41,600 nucleotides of DNA from Gammaproteobacteria bacterium (GCA_024276955.1 JAJRWE010000056.1:1-41600), one strand, 5' to 3'. Positions 1 through 7,696 are shown, numbered from the stretch's first letter. Translations and numbers: made by a program. Notes: generated from the letters alone by a model not told the origin.

Positions 1-1
1 G

Positions 2-790
2 CTGGATTATCGCAAGAATCCGCGGCTTTCCACCGATGAGTCACCCAACTCGCTCAAGGACATTACCCGCTATAACAATTTCTACGAGTTCGGCACCGGC
101 AAGGAAGATCCGGCCAAAAATGCCCATACCCTGCGGACCGAGCCGTGGACGGTGCGTGTGGAGGGGGAGGTGGAAAAGCCGGCCGATTATCACCTCGAAG
201 ACCTGATCAAGTCCACTCAGCTGGAAGAACGCATCTATCGCTTGCGCTGCGTGGAGGCCTGGTCGATGGTGATTCCGTGGGTGGGGATTCCGCTGGCGGA
301 CCTCATCCAGCGATTCAAGCCCACGTCGCGGGCAAAATATGTGGAATTCACCACGTTGTACGACCCTGAGCAAATGCCCGGACAAAAGCGCGCGGTGCTG
401 GATTGGCCCTATGTGGAGGGTCTGCGCATAGACGAGGCGATGCACCCCCTGACGATGCTGGCCGTGGGGCTCTACGGCGAGGTGCTACCGAACCAGAATG
501 GTGCGCCGATTCGCCTTGTGGTGCCGTGGAAATACGGCTTCAAGAGCATCAAATCCATCGTCAAGGTTCGTTTTACCGAGACCCTGCCAAAGACCACCTG
601 GGCGCTGGCCGGGCCTTCGGAGTACGGTTTTTACGCCAATGTGAACCCGTTGGTGGATCATCCCCGCTGGGGCCAGGCCAAGGAACGCCGCATTGGCGAG
701 TTTCTCAAACGCAAGACACGGATGTTCAACGGCTATGCCGACGAGGTGGCGGGGCTGTATACGGGCATGGATCTGCGGCGGAATTTTTGA
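2..790 (+). CDS. msrP: MsrP catalytic subunit, periplasmic methionine sulfoxide reductase (5' partial)
   Basis: Molybdopterin-dependent subunit of the MsrPQ system, which reduces protein-bound methionine sulfoxide in the periplasm using quinol electrons delivered by MsrQ. The frame is open from base 2, so the N-terminus with its Tat signal lies outside the window; about 262 residues remain. The oxidoreductase molybdopterin fold is recognisable from the segment [11 protein letters not shown], whose Cys is the expected molybdenum ligand, and from the C-terminal block [12 protein letters not shown] followed by a GFYANVNP segment. The usual partner msrQ is present but about 830 bp downstream, with a toxin-antitoxin module in between. 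Family assignment is by pattern recognition and is strong. Confidence 0.93.
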   Translation: MDYRKNPRLSTDESPNSLKDITRYNNFYEFGTGKEDPAKNAHTLRTEPWTVRVEGEVEKPADYHLEDLIKSTQLEERIYRLRCVEAWSMVIPWVGIPLADLIQRFKPTSRAKYVEFTTLYDPEQMPGQKRAVLDWPYVEGLRIDEAMHPLTMLAVGLYGEVLPNQNGAPIRLVVPWKYGFKSIKSIVKVRFTETLPKTTWALAGPSEYGFYANVNPLVDHPRWGQAKERRIGEFLKRKTRMFNGYADEVAGLYTGMDLRRNF

Positions 791-871
791 GCTCTTCACG
801 AAAGAGCATGGGAACCGGCCTCCGAACTGAGGTAAAGTAACGAGATATGAAATTTCTTGGGGTTGTTGGTC

Positions 872-1165
872 ATGGTAATGAACATTGACATGCTGCGTGC
901 CCGTCGGGACGAAATATTGCGAATAGCAAAACGTTACCGGGCGGAAAATGTCCGTGTATTTGGCTCAGTGGTTCGCGGCGAAGCCCGAGAAGACAGCGAT
1001 ATTGATTTACTGGTGACCTTCCAGGCAGGCGCCAGTCTGCTTGATCAGGTTGGACTGATCGATGACTTGAAAGGAGCCCTGGGCGGCAAGGTTGACGTTG
1101 TGAGTGACCGGGCATTAAACCGTTATCTGCGTGACAAGATATTGGAGGAGGCGAGGCCGCTGTGA
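872..1165 (+). CDS. mntA: MntA-type minimal nucleotidyltransferase (antitoxin)
   Basis: Small nucleotidyltransferase of about 97 residues. The motif GSVVRGEAREDSDIDLLV (residues 31-48) is the GS-X10-DXD signature of the pol-beta superfamily, with Asp43 and Asp45 as metal ligands. In characterised MNT/HEPN pairs this protein neutralises the HEPN RNase by adding AMP residues to a Tyr near its active site. The stop codon overlaps the GTG start of the next gene (GTGA), so the two are translationally coupled. ATG codons at 872 and 878 are both possible starts; 872 is chosen because a G-rich stretch lies about 9 nt upstream. A TTG at 857 is less likely. It sits inside the msrP-msrQ interval, where it is not expected. 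Confidence 0.88.
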   Translation: MVMNIDMLRARRDEILRIAKRYRAENVRVFGSVVRGEAREDSDIDLLVTFQAGASLLDQVGLIDDLKGALGGKVDVVSDRALNRYLRDKILEEARPL

Positions 1166-1524
1166 AGGAGCGGAGTGTTTATCTCCTCACAATGTATGAC
1201 TGCATCCAAAAGATAAAGGAATATACGGCCGGTTTGCCGCTTGCTGCATTTCTGGAAGATCAGAAGACACAGGATGCGGTCATTCGAAACATCGAGGTTA
1301 TCGGTCAGGCAGCCAAGGATTTTGGTATTGAGGATCTTGCACAGGATCGCCCTGATGTCCCTTGGAAGCAGATCGCAGGGATGAGGAATATCATTCCCCA
1401 TGAGTACCTTGGCGTCGACATGACAATCACTTGGCAAGTGGTCGAAGAGCACCTGCCCGTTCTAGAAACCGCTCTTGCTGATGTCGCCAAAAGGATGGGG
1501 ATCGACATTCCCGTCAGTGATTAA
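1162..1524 (+). CDS. hepT: HepT-type HEPN toxin, RNase
   Basis: HEPN-domain protein of 120 residues (DUF86/HepT family). The active-site motif R-X4-H-X-Y is seen as RNIIPHEY, residues 75-82. Arg75 and His80 are the predicted RNase residues, and Tyr82 is the residue AMPylated by MntA in characterised systems. The upstream sequence DAVIRNIEVIGQAAK is also typical of the family. It starts with GTG overlapping the mntA stop, so synthesis is coupled to the antitoxin. The motif is intact and nothing suggests decay, so I infer a functional toxin. A housekeeping role is less likely given the pairing. Confidence 0.9.
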   Translation: MKERSVYLLTMYDCIQKIKEYTAGLPLAAFLEDQKTQDAVIRNIEVIGQAAKDFGIEDLAQDRPDVPWKQIAGMRNIIPHEYLGVDMTITWQVVEEHLPVLETALADVAKRMGIDIPVSD

Positions 1525-1565
1525 AGGGCAGTATTAGCTACGATCACGATACGACAGCTCGGTTT

Positions 1566-1610
1566 TTCGCGGCTGATACCCAATTGGGCACAATGAGCCG
1601 CTTCCCACAA
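1566..1610 (-). repeat. REP-like palindrome, long-loop variant
   Basis: Read on the minus strand it begins with a GTGGGAAGCGG head and ends in CCGCGAA, with an insert resembling gtgcccaattgggta in the loop. The same insert recurs at 6406-6446, so this is a distinct subtype of the local REP family. It lies directly before msrQ, which has no obvious Shine-Dalgarno sequence between this element and its ATG. Confidence 0.65.
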
Positions 1611-1623
1611 TCCCCCGTTCCTG

Positions 1624-2247
1624 ATGTTGCGATATCTCAAACCCATCATCTTCCTGATATGCCTGCTGCCCCTGGCCCTGCTGGTATGGGACGGCTTCCA
1701 CGACGCGCTGGGCGCCAACCCCATCGAGACCATTACCCACCGTACGGGTGACTGGACACTGCGTTTTTTGTTGATCACCCTGACGATGACTCCTCTCCGT
1801 CGCCTGTTGGGCTGGAGCGGGGCGTTGCGGCTGCGGCGCATGCTGGGCCTGTTCGCCTTTTTCTATGCCTGTCTGCATTTCCTCACTTATCTGGTGCTGG
1901 ATCAGTTCTTCGACTGGGACGAGATCGTCAGGGATATCGCCAAACGGCCTTATATCACCGTCGGCTTCAGCGCCTTCATACTGCTGATCCCCTTGGCCGT
2001 CACCTCGACCAAGGCCATGATACGTCGCCTCGGCCGCCGCTGGGGGCGGCTGCATCGGCTGGCATACCTCATTCCCGCATTGGGGGTGATACACTACCTG
2101 TGGTTGGTGAAGGCCGATTATCTGCAGCCGGCCATTTATGCCGCTGCCCTGGCGATCCTGCTCGGCATGCGGCTGTGGTGGTGGCGCAGGGCGTCGATGG
2201 CGGTGCTGAAACAGGCAGACGTCAGAGTCACGCCCGGCGGGCCTTGA
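1624..2247 (+). CDS. msrQ: MsrQ heme-binding membrane subunit
   Basis: Integral membrane b-type cytochrome that passes electrons from the quinone pool to MsrP. The 207-residue length fits the family. About six hydrophobic segments are visible, starting near residues 5-22. The family pattern HRTGDWTLRFLLITLTMTP follows the first segment, and conserved His residues lie at LHFLTYL and IHYLWLV. The C-terminal tail after WWWRR is short and polar. The ATG at 1624 is the only reasonable start, but no clear ribosome-binding site precedes it: the upstream 60 bases are a REP-like palindrome. Expression may therefore depend on reading through from msrP or the toxin module. Confidence 0.92.
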   Translation: MLRYLKPIIFLICLLPLALLVWDGFHDALGANPIETITHRTGDWTLRFLLITLTMTPLRRLLGWSGALRLRRMLGLFAFFYACLHFLTYLVLDQFFDWDEIVRDIAKRPYITVGFSAFILLIPLAVTSTKAMIRRLGRRWGRLHRLAYLIPALGVIHYLWLVKADYLQPAIYAAALAILLGMRLWWWRRASMAVLKQADVRVTPGGP

Positions 2248-2292
2248 TCGACATCAAACAACCCGGGGCGCATGCCCCGTACACTCTGTGCT
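2244..2292 (+). promoter_or_regulatory. Candidate FNR/Anr-dependent class II promoter
   Basis: Bases 2244-2257 read TTGATCGACATCAA, a perfect match to the FNR/Anr consensus TTGAT-N4-ATCAA. A TACACT hexamer at 2280-2285 has exactly the spacing that puts the box at -41.5 from a start site at 2292, the class II arrangement. The first downstream start codon is ATG 2317. The box overlaps the msrQ stop codon. Match and spacing are seen directly; oxygen control is inferred. Confidence 0.7.
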
Positions 2293-2316
2293 TGATTATT
2301 GCCGGTAATTGACCCC

Positions 2317-2946
2317 ATGCCCGTTTCCACTCGCCGCCAGCGGCAGAACGAGGAACACCTCGCCTACCGTTTGCACGGCAACTGTTATCTCAACATCACC
2401 TATCACTGCACCCTGCGTTGCGCCTTCTGCCCCAAGTTCAATGGCAGCTGGGAGGTGCGGGATATCGACCTGCTGCTGACCCGTGAGCCGCAGGCCGATG
2501 AGGTACTGGCGGCCATTGGCGATCCCGCCAACGACCGGGAGATCGTCTTTTGTGGCCTGGGCGAGCCGACACTGAACCTGCCGGTGCTGCTGGAGGTGGC
2601 GCGGGCGCTGAAGGCACAGGGCAAGTACATCCGCCTCAATACCGATGGCCTGGCCAATCTGGTATACGGCCGTGATGTCACGCCCGAGCTGGCCGAGGTG
2701 GTAGATGCGGTGTCCATTTCCATGAATGCCCAGGATGAAGCGACCTACGACCGCCACTGCCGGCCCAAGCAGGCCGGCGCATTTCAGGCCATGCAAGACT
2801 TCGCCCGGCGGGCCGGGGAGCGGGGCATGGCGGTCACGCTCACTGCCATCGACGGCCTCGATGGCGTGGATATCGCCGCTTGCGAACAGATTGCCGTCAG
2901 GCTCGGCGCCGGCTTTCGACGCCGGGTGCTGGATGTGGTGGGCTGA
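2317..2946 (+). CDS. TatD-associated-type radical SAM protein
   Basis: Radical SAM enzyme of 209 residues. The cluster motif CTLRCAFC (Cys31, Cys35, Cys38; CX3CX2C) would bind the [4Fe-4S] that cleaves S-adenosylmethionine. Downstream, VVFCGxGEPT-like sequence is seen as IVFCGLGEPTLNL, and RLNTDGLANL with VSISMNAQDEATY completes the partial TIM barrel. Short length and these blocks match the family annotated as TatD-associated radical SAM protein, whose substrate is unknown. A tatD gene is in the window but about 7 kb away and on the other strand. ATG 2317 is preferred to the upstream TTG 2299. It is the first gene after the candidate FNR promoter. Confidence 0.82.
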   Translation: MPVSTRRQRQNEEHLAYRLHGNCYLNITYHCTLRCAFCPKFNGSWEVRDIDLLLTREPQADEVLAAIGDPANDREIVFCGLGEPTLNLPVLLEVARALKAQGKYIRLNTDGLANLVYGRDVTPELAEVVDAVSISMNAQDEATYDRHCRPKQAGAFQAMQDFARRAGERGMAVTLTAIDGLDGVDIAACEQIAVRLGAGFRRRVLDVVG

Positions 2947-3230
2947 TGATTTATTCGATACATCAGCCCGTAGGAGCGGCTCCTCAGGCCGCGATGGTTT
3001 TTCCGTCCACAGCGGCATTCGCGGCTGAAGCCGCTCCCACAGGCGTACCTCCCGGCTCCGGAGTAGGAGCCGGCCATGCCCGCGATGGTTTTCCCTTTGC
3101 GCCACAGAGGCACAGAGAACACAGAGAACACAGAGGCCAATCATACTGTCTCCTCTGTGCCTCTGTGGCAAAAAGCCTTTATCGCGGGCATGGCCCGCTC
3201 CTACGGCAGAGCTGGGGGTTGGGGTAGACG
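2947..3230 (+). repeat. Nested REP mosaic between the two radical SAM genes
   Basis: The 284-bp gap is almost entirely palindromes. REP copies lie at 2970-2995 (plus orientation), 3018-3041 (minus), 3063-3086 (plus) and 3181-3204 (minus), with GTAG or GTGG heads. Between the last two sits a separate inverted repeat with perfect 17-bp arms at 3101-3117 and 3153-3169, built on the CACAGAG motif. The pairing of opposite REP orientations is the BIME arrangement. No gene is visible here. Confidence 0.85.
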
Positions 3231-4178
3231 ATGGCACTGTCGGATTACGTCACCACCCTCGGCCAGAGCCTGCTGGCCCGCCATGGCGAGCGGGTGCACA
3301 AGGTCTCCATCGACGCCAGCTTCACCTGCCCCAATCGAGACGGCAGCAAGGGCCGTGGCGGCTGCACCTTCTGCAACAACAGCTCCTTCAGCCCCAATGG
3401 CCGTCAGCCAGCGCCCATCGCCGAGCAGATTGCCGCCGGGCGCACAGTGATCGCCAAGCGCACCGGGGCGCGCAAGTTCCTCGCCTATTTCCAGGCCTAC
3501 ACCAACACCTACGGTGAGCTGGAACGGCTCAAAGCCCAGTATGGAGAGGCCCTGGCCGAGCCGGGCGTGATTGGCCTCGCCATCGGCACGCGGCCCGATT
3601 GCGTGGAGCCGGCGGTGCTGGATCTGCTGGCCGGCTACCAGGCCCAGGGCAAGGAGATCTGGCTGGAACTGGGCCTGCAGTCCAGCTTCGACCACAGCCT
3701 GCTACGGGTCAATCGTGGCCACGGCTACGCCGAATACCACGACACCCTGCACGCCGCCCGTCGCCGTGGCCTGCAGGTCTGCACCCACCTCATCCTCGGT
3801 CTACCGGGGGAGGATGCCGGGCACGCCCGCGCCAGCCTGCAGCGGGTGCTGGCAGAAGGCGTGGACGGGCTCAAGTTGCACGCCCTGCACGTGGTCAAGG
3901 GCACTCGTCTGGCCAATGAGTGGCGGCGCGGCGAATACCAGCCGTGGGAAATGGATCAATACATCGAGACGGTGGCGGACCTGGTGGAGCTGACCCCGCC
4001 CGAGGTGGTGTTTCACCGCCTGACCGGCACCGCATCACCGTCCATTCTTCTGGCGCCCGAGTGGTGCAGCGGGAGGTGGCGGGTGCTGAATGGCATTGAG
4101 TCAGAGTTACGACGGCGGGGCAGCCGTCAGGGTTCGGCCCTGGCGGAGAGTCCGGAAAGGGATGTCGTTGGCGGCTAG
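3231..4178 (+). CDS. yhcC: YhcC-family radical SAM protein
   Basis: Radical SAM protein of 315 residues, close to the E. coli YhcC length. The N-terminal cysteines are Cys33, Cys45 and Cys48 in CPNRDGSKGRGGCTFC, the spaced cluster motif characteristic of this family, followed by YFQAYTNTY and GTRPDCV. LELGLQSSFDHSLLRVNRGH and THLILGLPGED are further family blocks. The reaction is unknown; the family is related to Elp3-like and coproporphyrinogen-dehydrogenase-like radical SAM enzymes. ATG 3231 is preceded by a G-rich stretch. The last 20 or so residues are poorly patterned and may be a lineage-specific tail. It belongs to the run leading to ubiU and ubiV. Confidence 0.88.
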   Translation: MALSDYVTTLGQSLLARHGERVHKVSIDASFTCPNRDGSKGRGGCTFCNNSSFSPNGRQPAPIAEQIAAGRTVIAKRTGARKFLAYFQAYTNTYGELERLKAQYGEALAEPGVIGLAIGTRPDCVEPAVLDLLAGYQAQGKEIWLELGLQSSFDHSLLRVNRGHGYAEYHDTLHAARRRGLQVCTHLILGLPGEDAGHARASLQRVLAEGVDGLKLHALHVVKGTRLANEWRRGEYQPWEMDQYIETVADLVELTPPEVVFHRLTGTASPSILLAPEWCSGRWRVLNGIESELRRRGSRQGSALAESPERDVVGG

Positions 4179-4184
4179 GTTTTC

Positions 4185-4254
4185 GTAGGAGCGGACCCTC
4201 GGGCCGCGATCAAATGGGTGGGGAATTCATCGCGGCCCGGGGGGCCGCTCCTAC
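4185..4254 (+). repeat. REP pair (BIME) between yhcC and ubiU
   Basis: A plus-oriented REP at 4185-4210 (head GTAGGAGCGG, tail CCGCGAT) faces a minus-oriented copy at 4229-4254, separated by 18 bp. It can form a long cruciform or hairpin in the transcript between yhcC and ubiU. The ubiU start follows 31 bp later. Confidence 0.85.
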
Positions 4255-4285
4255 GGGATAGCTTAATGATCGGAAGTGAGGTCTT

Positions 4286-5290
4286 ATGAGCAAAATGGAA
4301 CTGGTCTGTCCCGCCGGCAGCCTGCCGGCCCTCAAGGCGGCGGTGGACAACGGTGCGGACACGGTCTACATGGGCTTCCGCGATGCCACCAATGCACGCA
4401 ATTTCCCTGGCCTGAACTTTGACGAGCGCACGGCGGAGCAGGGCATCCGCTATGCCCACGAACGCGGTTGCAAGGTGCTGCTGGCGCTCAATACTTACCC
4501 GCAGCCGCAGACCTGGGAGATCTGGACCGCGGCGGTGGATCGTGCCGCGCGACTGGGCGTCGATGCGCTGATCCTCGCCGACGCCGGTCTGATGCGCTAT
4601 GCCACCCGCAGCCATCCCCAGCTGCGCCTGCATCTCTCGGTACAGGGTTCGGCCACCAGCCCCGAGGCCATCGCCTTCTATCGCGACAATTTCAACATTC
4701 AGCGCGTGGTGCTGCCACGGGTGTTGTCCCTGTCGCAGGTGCGGCGGGTGGTGGAGAACACCGACGTGGAGGTGGAAACCTTCGCCTTCGGCTCCCTGTG
4801 CGTGATGGTGGAGGGGCGCTGTTATCTCTCCTCCTATGCCACCGGTGAATCGCCCAACACCTGCGGCGCCTGCTCACCCGCCAAGGCGGTGCGCTGGGAG
4901 GAAACTGCGGACGGTCGCGAGGTGCATCTCAACCAGGTGCTCATCGACCGTTACGGCCCGGGTGAAAACGCCGGCTACCCGGTGATCTGCAAGGGACGCT
5001 TTGAGGTCAACGGCGAGGTGGGCTATGCCATCGAGGTGCCCACCAGCCTGAGTGTGCTGGACATCCTCCCCGAGCTGCAGGCCATCGGCGTCAAGGCCAT
5101 CAAGGTGGAGGGACGCCAGCGCAGTCCGGCCTATGTGGCGCAGGTGACGCGGGTGCTGCGTCAGGCCCTGGATGCCGCGAGCACCAGCCCGGAAAGCTAT
5201 GTGCCACGCAGCGACTGGGTCGCCCAGCTCGACAAGGTGTCCGAGGGCTCCACGCATACCCTGGGAGCCCTGGAGCGCGAGTGGCAATAA
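4286..5290 (+). CDS. ubiU: UbiU, O2-independent ubiquinone hydroxylation protein
   Basis: Peptidase U32-family protein that works with UbiV in anaerobic hydroxylation steps of ubiquinone synthesis. Length (334 residues) matches E. coli YhbU. The cluster cysteines Cys172, Cys179, Cys196 and Cys235 keep the spacing of the E. coli [4Fe-4S] ligands (169, 176, 193, 232). The N-terminus ELVCPAGSLPALKAAVDNGA and the U32 signature near ETFAFGSLCVMVEGRCYLSS support this. A GTGAGG ribosome-binding site lies just upstream of ATG 4286. ubiV follows after a 116-bp REP-filled gap. No ubiT (SCP2 domain) gene is adjacent, unlike in E. coli. Confidence 0.94.
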   Translation: MSKMELVCPAGSLPALKAAVDNGADTVYMGFRDATNARNFPGLNFDERTAEQGIRYAHERGCKVLLALNTYPQPQTWEIWTAAVDRAARLGVDALILADAGLMRYATRSHPQLRLHLSVQGSATSPEAIAFYRDNFNIQRVVLPRVLSLSQVRRVVENTDVEVETFAFGSLCVMVEGRCYLSSYATGESPNTCGACSPAKAVRWEETADGREVHLNQVLIDRYGPGENAGYPVICKGRFEVNGEVGYAIEVPTSLSVLDILPELQAIGVKAIKVEGRQRSPAYVAQVTRVLRQALDAASTSPESYVPRSDWVAQLDKVSEGSTHTLGALEREWQ

Positions 5291-5299
5291 GCCTTTTTT

Positions 5300-5369
5300 G
5301 TAGGAGCGGACTCCCGGGCCGCGATGACCCTGTCGGTTAATCCTTCGCGGCCCAGGGGTCCGCTCCTAC
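5300..5369 (+). repeat. REP pair (BIME) between ubiU and ubiV
   Basis: Plus-oriented REP at 5300-5325 and minus-oriented copy at 5344-5369, with variable stem bases but the same GTAG heads as the copies before ubiU. The pair lies in the gap between two genes whose products form one complex, so it could affect relative expression or mRNA stability. Confidence 0.85.
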
Positions 5370-5406
5370 GGGTTTTTGTTCAATATCAGTGGTATAGGGT
5401 GCATTC

Positions 5407-6324
5407 ATGAAGCTTTCTCTCGGACCCATTCTCTATTTCTGGCCCAAGGATGAGGTGCTGGATTTCTACCGACAGGTCGCCGACTGGCCGCTGGATATCG
5501 TCTATCTGGGTGAGGCGGTGTGTTCCAAGCGCCGCCTGATGCGCTGGGACGACTGGCTGGCGGTGGCCGCACAGCTGACCGCCGCGGGCAAGGAAGTGGT
5601 GCTCTCCAGCCTGGTGCTGCTGGAAGCCGATTCCGAGCTGAAGACCCTGCGGCACATCGTCGACAACGGCCACTACGCGGTGGAGGCCAACGACATGGCG
5701 GCAGTGCAGCTGGCGGCCCGGCGCGTGCCCTACGTTGCGGGCCCGCAGCTGAATATCTACAACGGCGAAACCCTGGCCCTGCATCACGAGCTGGGCGCCA
5801 GCCGCTGGGTAATGCCGGTGGAACTGCCACGCACCACACTGGCCGAGCTGCAGGCCGTGCGCCCCGCAGGCATGGAGACCGAGGTGTTCGCCTTCGGCCG
5901 CCTGCCGCTGGCCTTCTCCGCGCGTTGTTTCACCGCTCGTACCCACAACCTGCCCAAGGACGATTGCCGGTTCCGCTGTGCCGACTACCCCGACGGCATG
6001 CTGCTGAAGACCCAGGATCAGCGGCAGTTCCTGGCCATGAACGGCATCCAGACCCTCTCCGCCGCCACCAGCAACCTCATCGACGCCGTGCCGGAAATGG
6101 CCTCGCTGGGCGTGGATGTGGTGCGTCTGTCGCCGCAGTCACAGCACATGGCCAGGGTGGTGGAAACCTTTGCTGCCGTGCGCGATGGCTCACTCGACCC
6201 GCAAGAGGGGCTGGCCCGGGTGGCGACGCTGGCCGTCGGTGAGGTCTGCAACGGTTACTGGCACGGCGAGGCGGGGATGGACTGGCATGCCGCCGAGGCA
6301 CAGGCGCAGGCCCGCCAATGGTAG
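5407..6324 (+). CDS. ubiV: UbiV, O2-independent ubiquinone hydroxylation protein
   Basis: Partner of UbiU in a heterodimer required for ubiquinone synthesis without oxygen. 305 residues, U32 family. Cys39, Cys174, Cys187 and Cys191 reproduce the spacing of the E. coli YhbV cluster ligands (39, 180, 193, 197, with a 6-residue shift). Family blocks [29 protein letters not shown] and [21 protein letters not shown] are present. The TAG stop is the last three letters of the GTAG head of a REP element (6321-6344), so the present C-terminus (ARQW) was probably set by that insertion. An FNR-like half-degenerate sequence lies at 5376-5389 but is poorly placed. Confidence 0.94.
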   Translation: MKLSLGPILYFWPKDEVLDFYRQVADWPLDIVYLGEAVCSKRRLMRWDDWLAVAAQLTAAGKEVVLSSLVLLEADSELKTLRHIVDNGHYAVEANDMAAVQLAARRVPYVAGPQLNIYNGETLALHHELGASRWVMPVELPRTTLAELQAVRPAGMETEVFAFGRLPLAFSARCFTARTHNLPKDDCRFRCADYPDGMLLKTQDQRQFLAMNGIQTLSAATSNLIDAVPEMASLGVDVVRLSPQSQHMARVVETFAAVRDGSLDPQEGLARVATLAVGEVCNGYWHGEAGMDWHAAEAQAQARQW

Positions 6325-6507
6325 GAGCGGGCCATGCCCGCGATGAAAGGTGGGAAAATAAAATTCTGTGGGAGCGGCTTCAGCCGCGAATAAAGGTTGG
6401 CCCTATTCGCGGCTGATACCCAAAGGGCACGATGAGCCGCTCCCACAATTTATAAAACTACAATCTCTGCAGTGAAGAAAAACCATCGCGGGCATGGCCC
6501 GCTCCTA
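6321..6507 (+). repeat. Nested four-copy REP mosaic between ubiV and metA
   Basis: Outer copies lie at 6321-6344 (plus, GTAG head, loop around CCATG) and 6485-6507 (minus, same subtype). Inside them are a GTGG-headed plus copy at 6368-6390 and a minus long-loop copy at 6406-6446. The nesting of one subtype pair within another suggests sequential insertion. It separates the convergent genes ubiV and metA and could act as a bidirectional transcription barrier. Confidence 0.85.
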
Positions 6508-6538
6508 CGGGAGGGAGCTGGTTACACCTGAGAGGCTT

Positions 6539-7606
6539 CTACCCGATACCCAGGGGATCCCCGGGATCGACACCCTCCATGAAGGGCTTGCGCCGGTCGC
6601 TGTTGGTGAGCTGGTAGACGAAGCCCATCCAGTTGTTGATGATGGCCTCGCCGGTATCGTGCCAGGTGTTGTGCAGCTGACTGCTGATCAGGGCATCAGG
6701 AAACGCCGGCAGGGGCTTGCCGGCGGCCAGCGCGGCAGCCAGCCGACTGTGGTGTTCGTCGAGAATGGCCTGCGTCTGAACGCCGAGATAGTTGCCGGGA
6801 AAAGGCGGGTAGTCCTTGCTCTCACCATCGACGTAGCGGCTTATTTCGCGTTTGTATTCCTTCAACAGACTTACCGTATCGTATTCCGGGTGACCCTGAA
6901 AATAGACGGTACGGAAGCCGTCGCCGCTCACCACCAGGTGCACACCATTACCCACGCTTTCCACCAGCACATGCAGGCCGGCGGCTTCGAACTGTGTACG
7001 TGAGATTTCGTTGAAACGTGAATGGGGCACGTCGAAGCGGGTGTTGACGTCATTGACCAGCGGATGGTGGCGATTCACCACCTCGTGCGGAAACACCCCC
7101 CAGCGCTTGGCTGGCAGGCGCTGACGCTTCTGCCCGTGCCGCAGCTGCAGCACGGCATGGGTGGCCAGGCAGGAGCAAAGGGTGGAGGTGACATTTTCCC
7201 AGGCCCACTCGATTACTTCGCCCAGCGGTTCCCAAAACGCTTCCAGGGCCAGATCCGGCTGGGTGACATTGGCGCCGGTGATAATCAGCGCATCCAGTCC
7301 GTCCTGCTTCAGTTGCTCGAAACTGTCGTAGTATTTTCCGATGTGTGCGGCGGCCTTCTCACCACGTGGCAGTTCGGGCAGTGTGAATGGGTGCAGATAA
7401 AACTGTGCAATCTGATTGCTTTCGCCCACCAGACGAAAGAACTGCCGCTCGGTGGCCTCCAGCGCGGCATCCGGCATCATGTTCAGCAGGCCGATGTGCA
7501 TCTCGCGGATGTCCTGCCGGGCTGCACGTTCCGGTGTGAGCACGCTGCCGCCTTCCTGCAACAGGCGGGTGAAGGTGGGAAGTTGATTGTGGGCGACCAG
7601 TGGCAT
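6539..7606 (-). CDS. metA: Homoserine O-acyltransferase, MetA family (probably succinyl)
   Basis: First committed enzyme of methionine synthesis, acylating homoserine. 355 residues. The catalytic Cys is expected at Cys146 in TSTLCSCLATHA, and the catalytic His-Glu pair in QGHPEYD. DIREMHIGLLNMMPDAALEATERQF is the typical family opening, here within residues 32-56. The residue that discriminates succinyl-CoA from acetyl-CoA (Gly in E. coli, Glu in Bacillus, in the TGAP loop) aligns by eye with Thr115 in TGANVTQ, so the acyl donor is not settled by sequence. ATG 7606 is followed by a good family N-terminus. It is convergent with ubiV and lies downstream of the ATPase gene after a 90-bp gap. Confidence 0.92.
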   Translation of the reverse strand: MPLVAHNQLPTFTRLLQEGGSVLTPERAARQDIREMHIGLLNMMPDAALEATERQFFRLVGESNQIAQFYLHPFTLPELPRGEKAAAHIGKYYDSFEQLKQDGLDALIITGANVTQPDLALEAFWEPLGEVIEWAWENVTSTLCSCLATHAVLQLRHGQKRQRLPAKRWGVFPHEVVNRHHPLVNDVNTRFDVPHSRFNEISRTQFEAAGLHVLVESVGNGVHLVVSGDGFRTVYFQGHPEYDTVSLLKEYKREISRYVDGESKDYPPFPGNYLGVQTQAILDEHHSRLAAALAAGKPLPAFPDALISSQLHNTWHDTGEAIINNWMGFVYQLTNSDRRKPFMEGVDPGDPLGIG

Positions 7607-7696
7607 GGCATTTTGTCTCTTGGTTCAGAACCGCTCTATAAAATCGTCATTCCGACCTGCGCCGGAATGATGGTATAGGCATTGATCAGAGGTTAT

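Noticed and set aside
41-445. 134-codon minus-strand frame over msrP
   Set aside because: It is antisense to the well-supported msrP catalytic region and has no motif.
791-807. Hairpin after msrP as a terminator
   Set aside because: The 6-bp stem GCTCTT/AAGAGC is not followed by a T-tract, so it is not convincing.
5376-5389. FNR-like site TTGTTCAATATCAG before ubiV
   Set aside because: It deviates at two consensus positions and its centre is only 24 bp from the start codon, so class II spacing would place the transcript start within the gene.
7022-7678. 218-codon frame antisense to metA
   Set aside because: metA is strongly supported on the other strand. This frame lacks a recognisable protein pattern.
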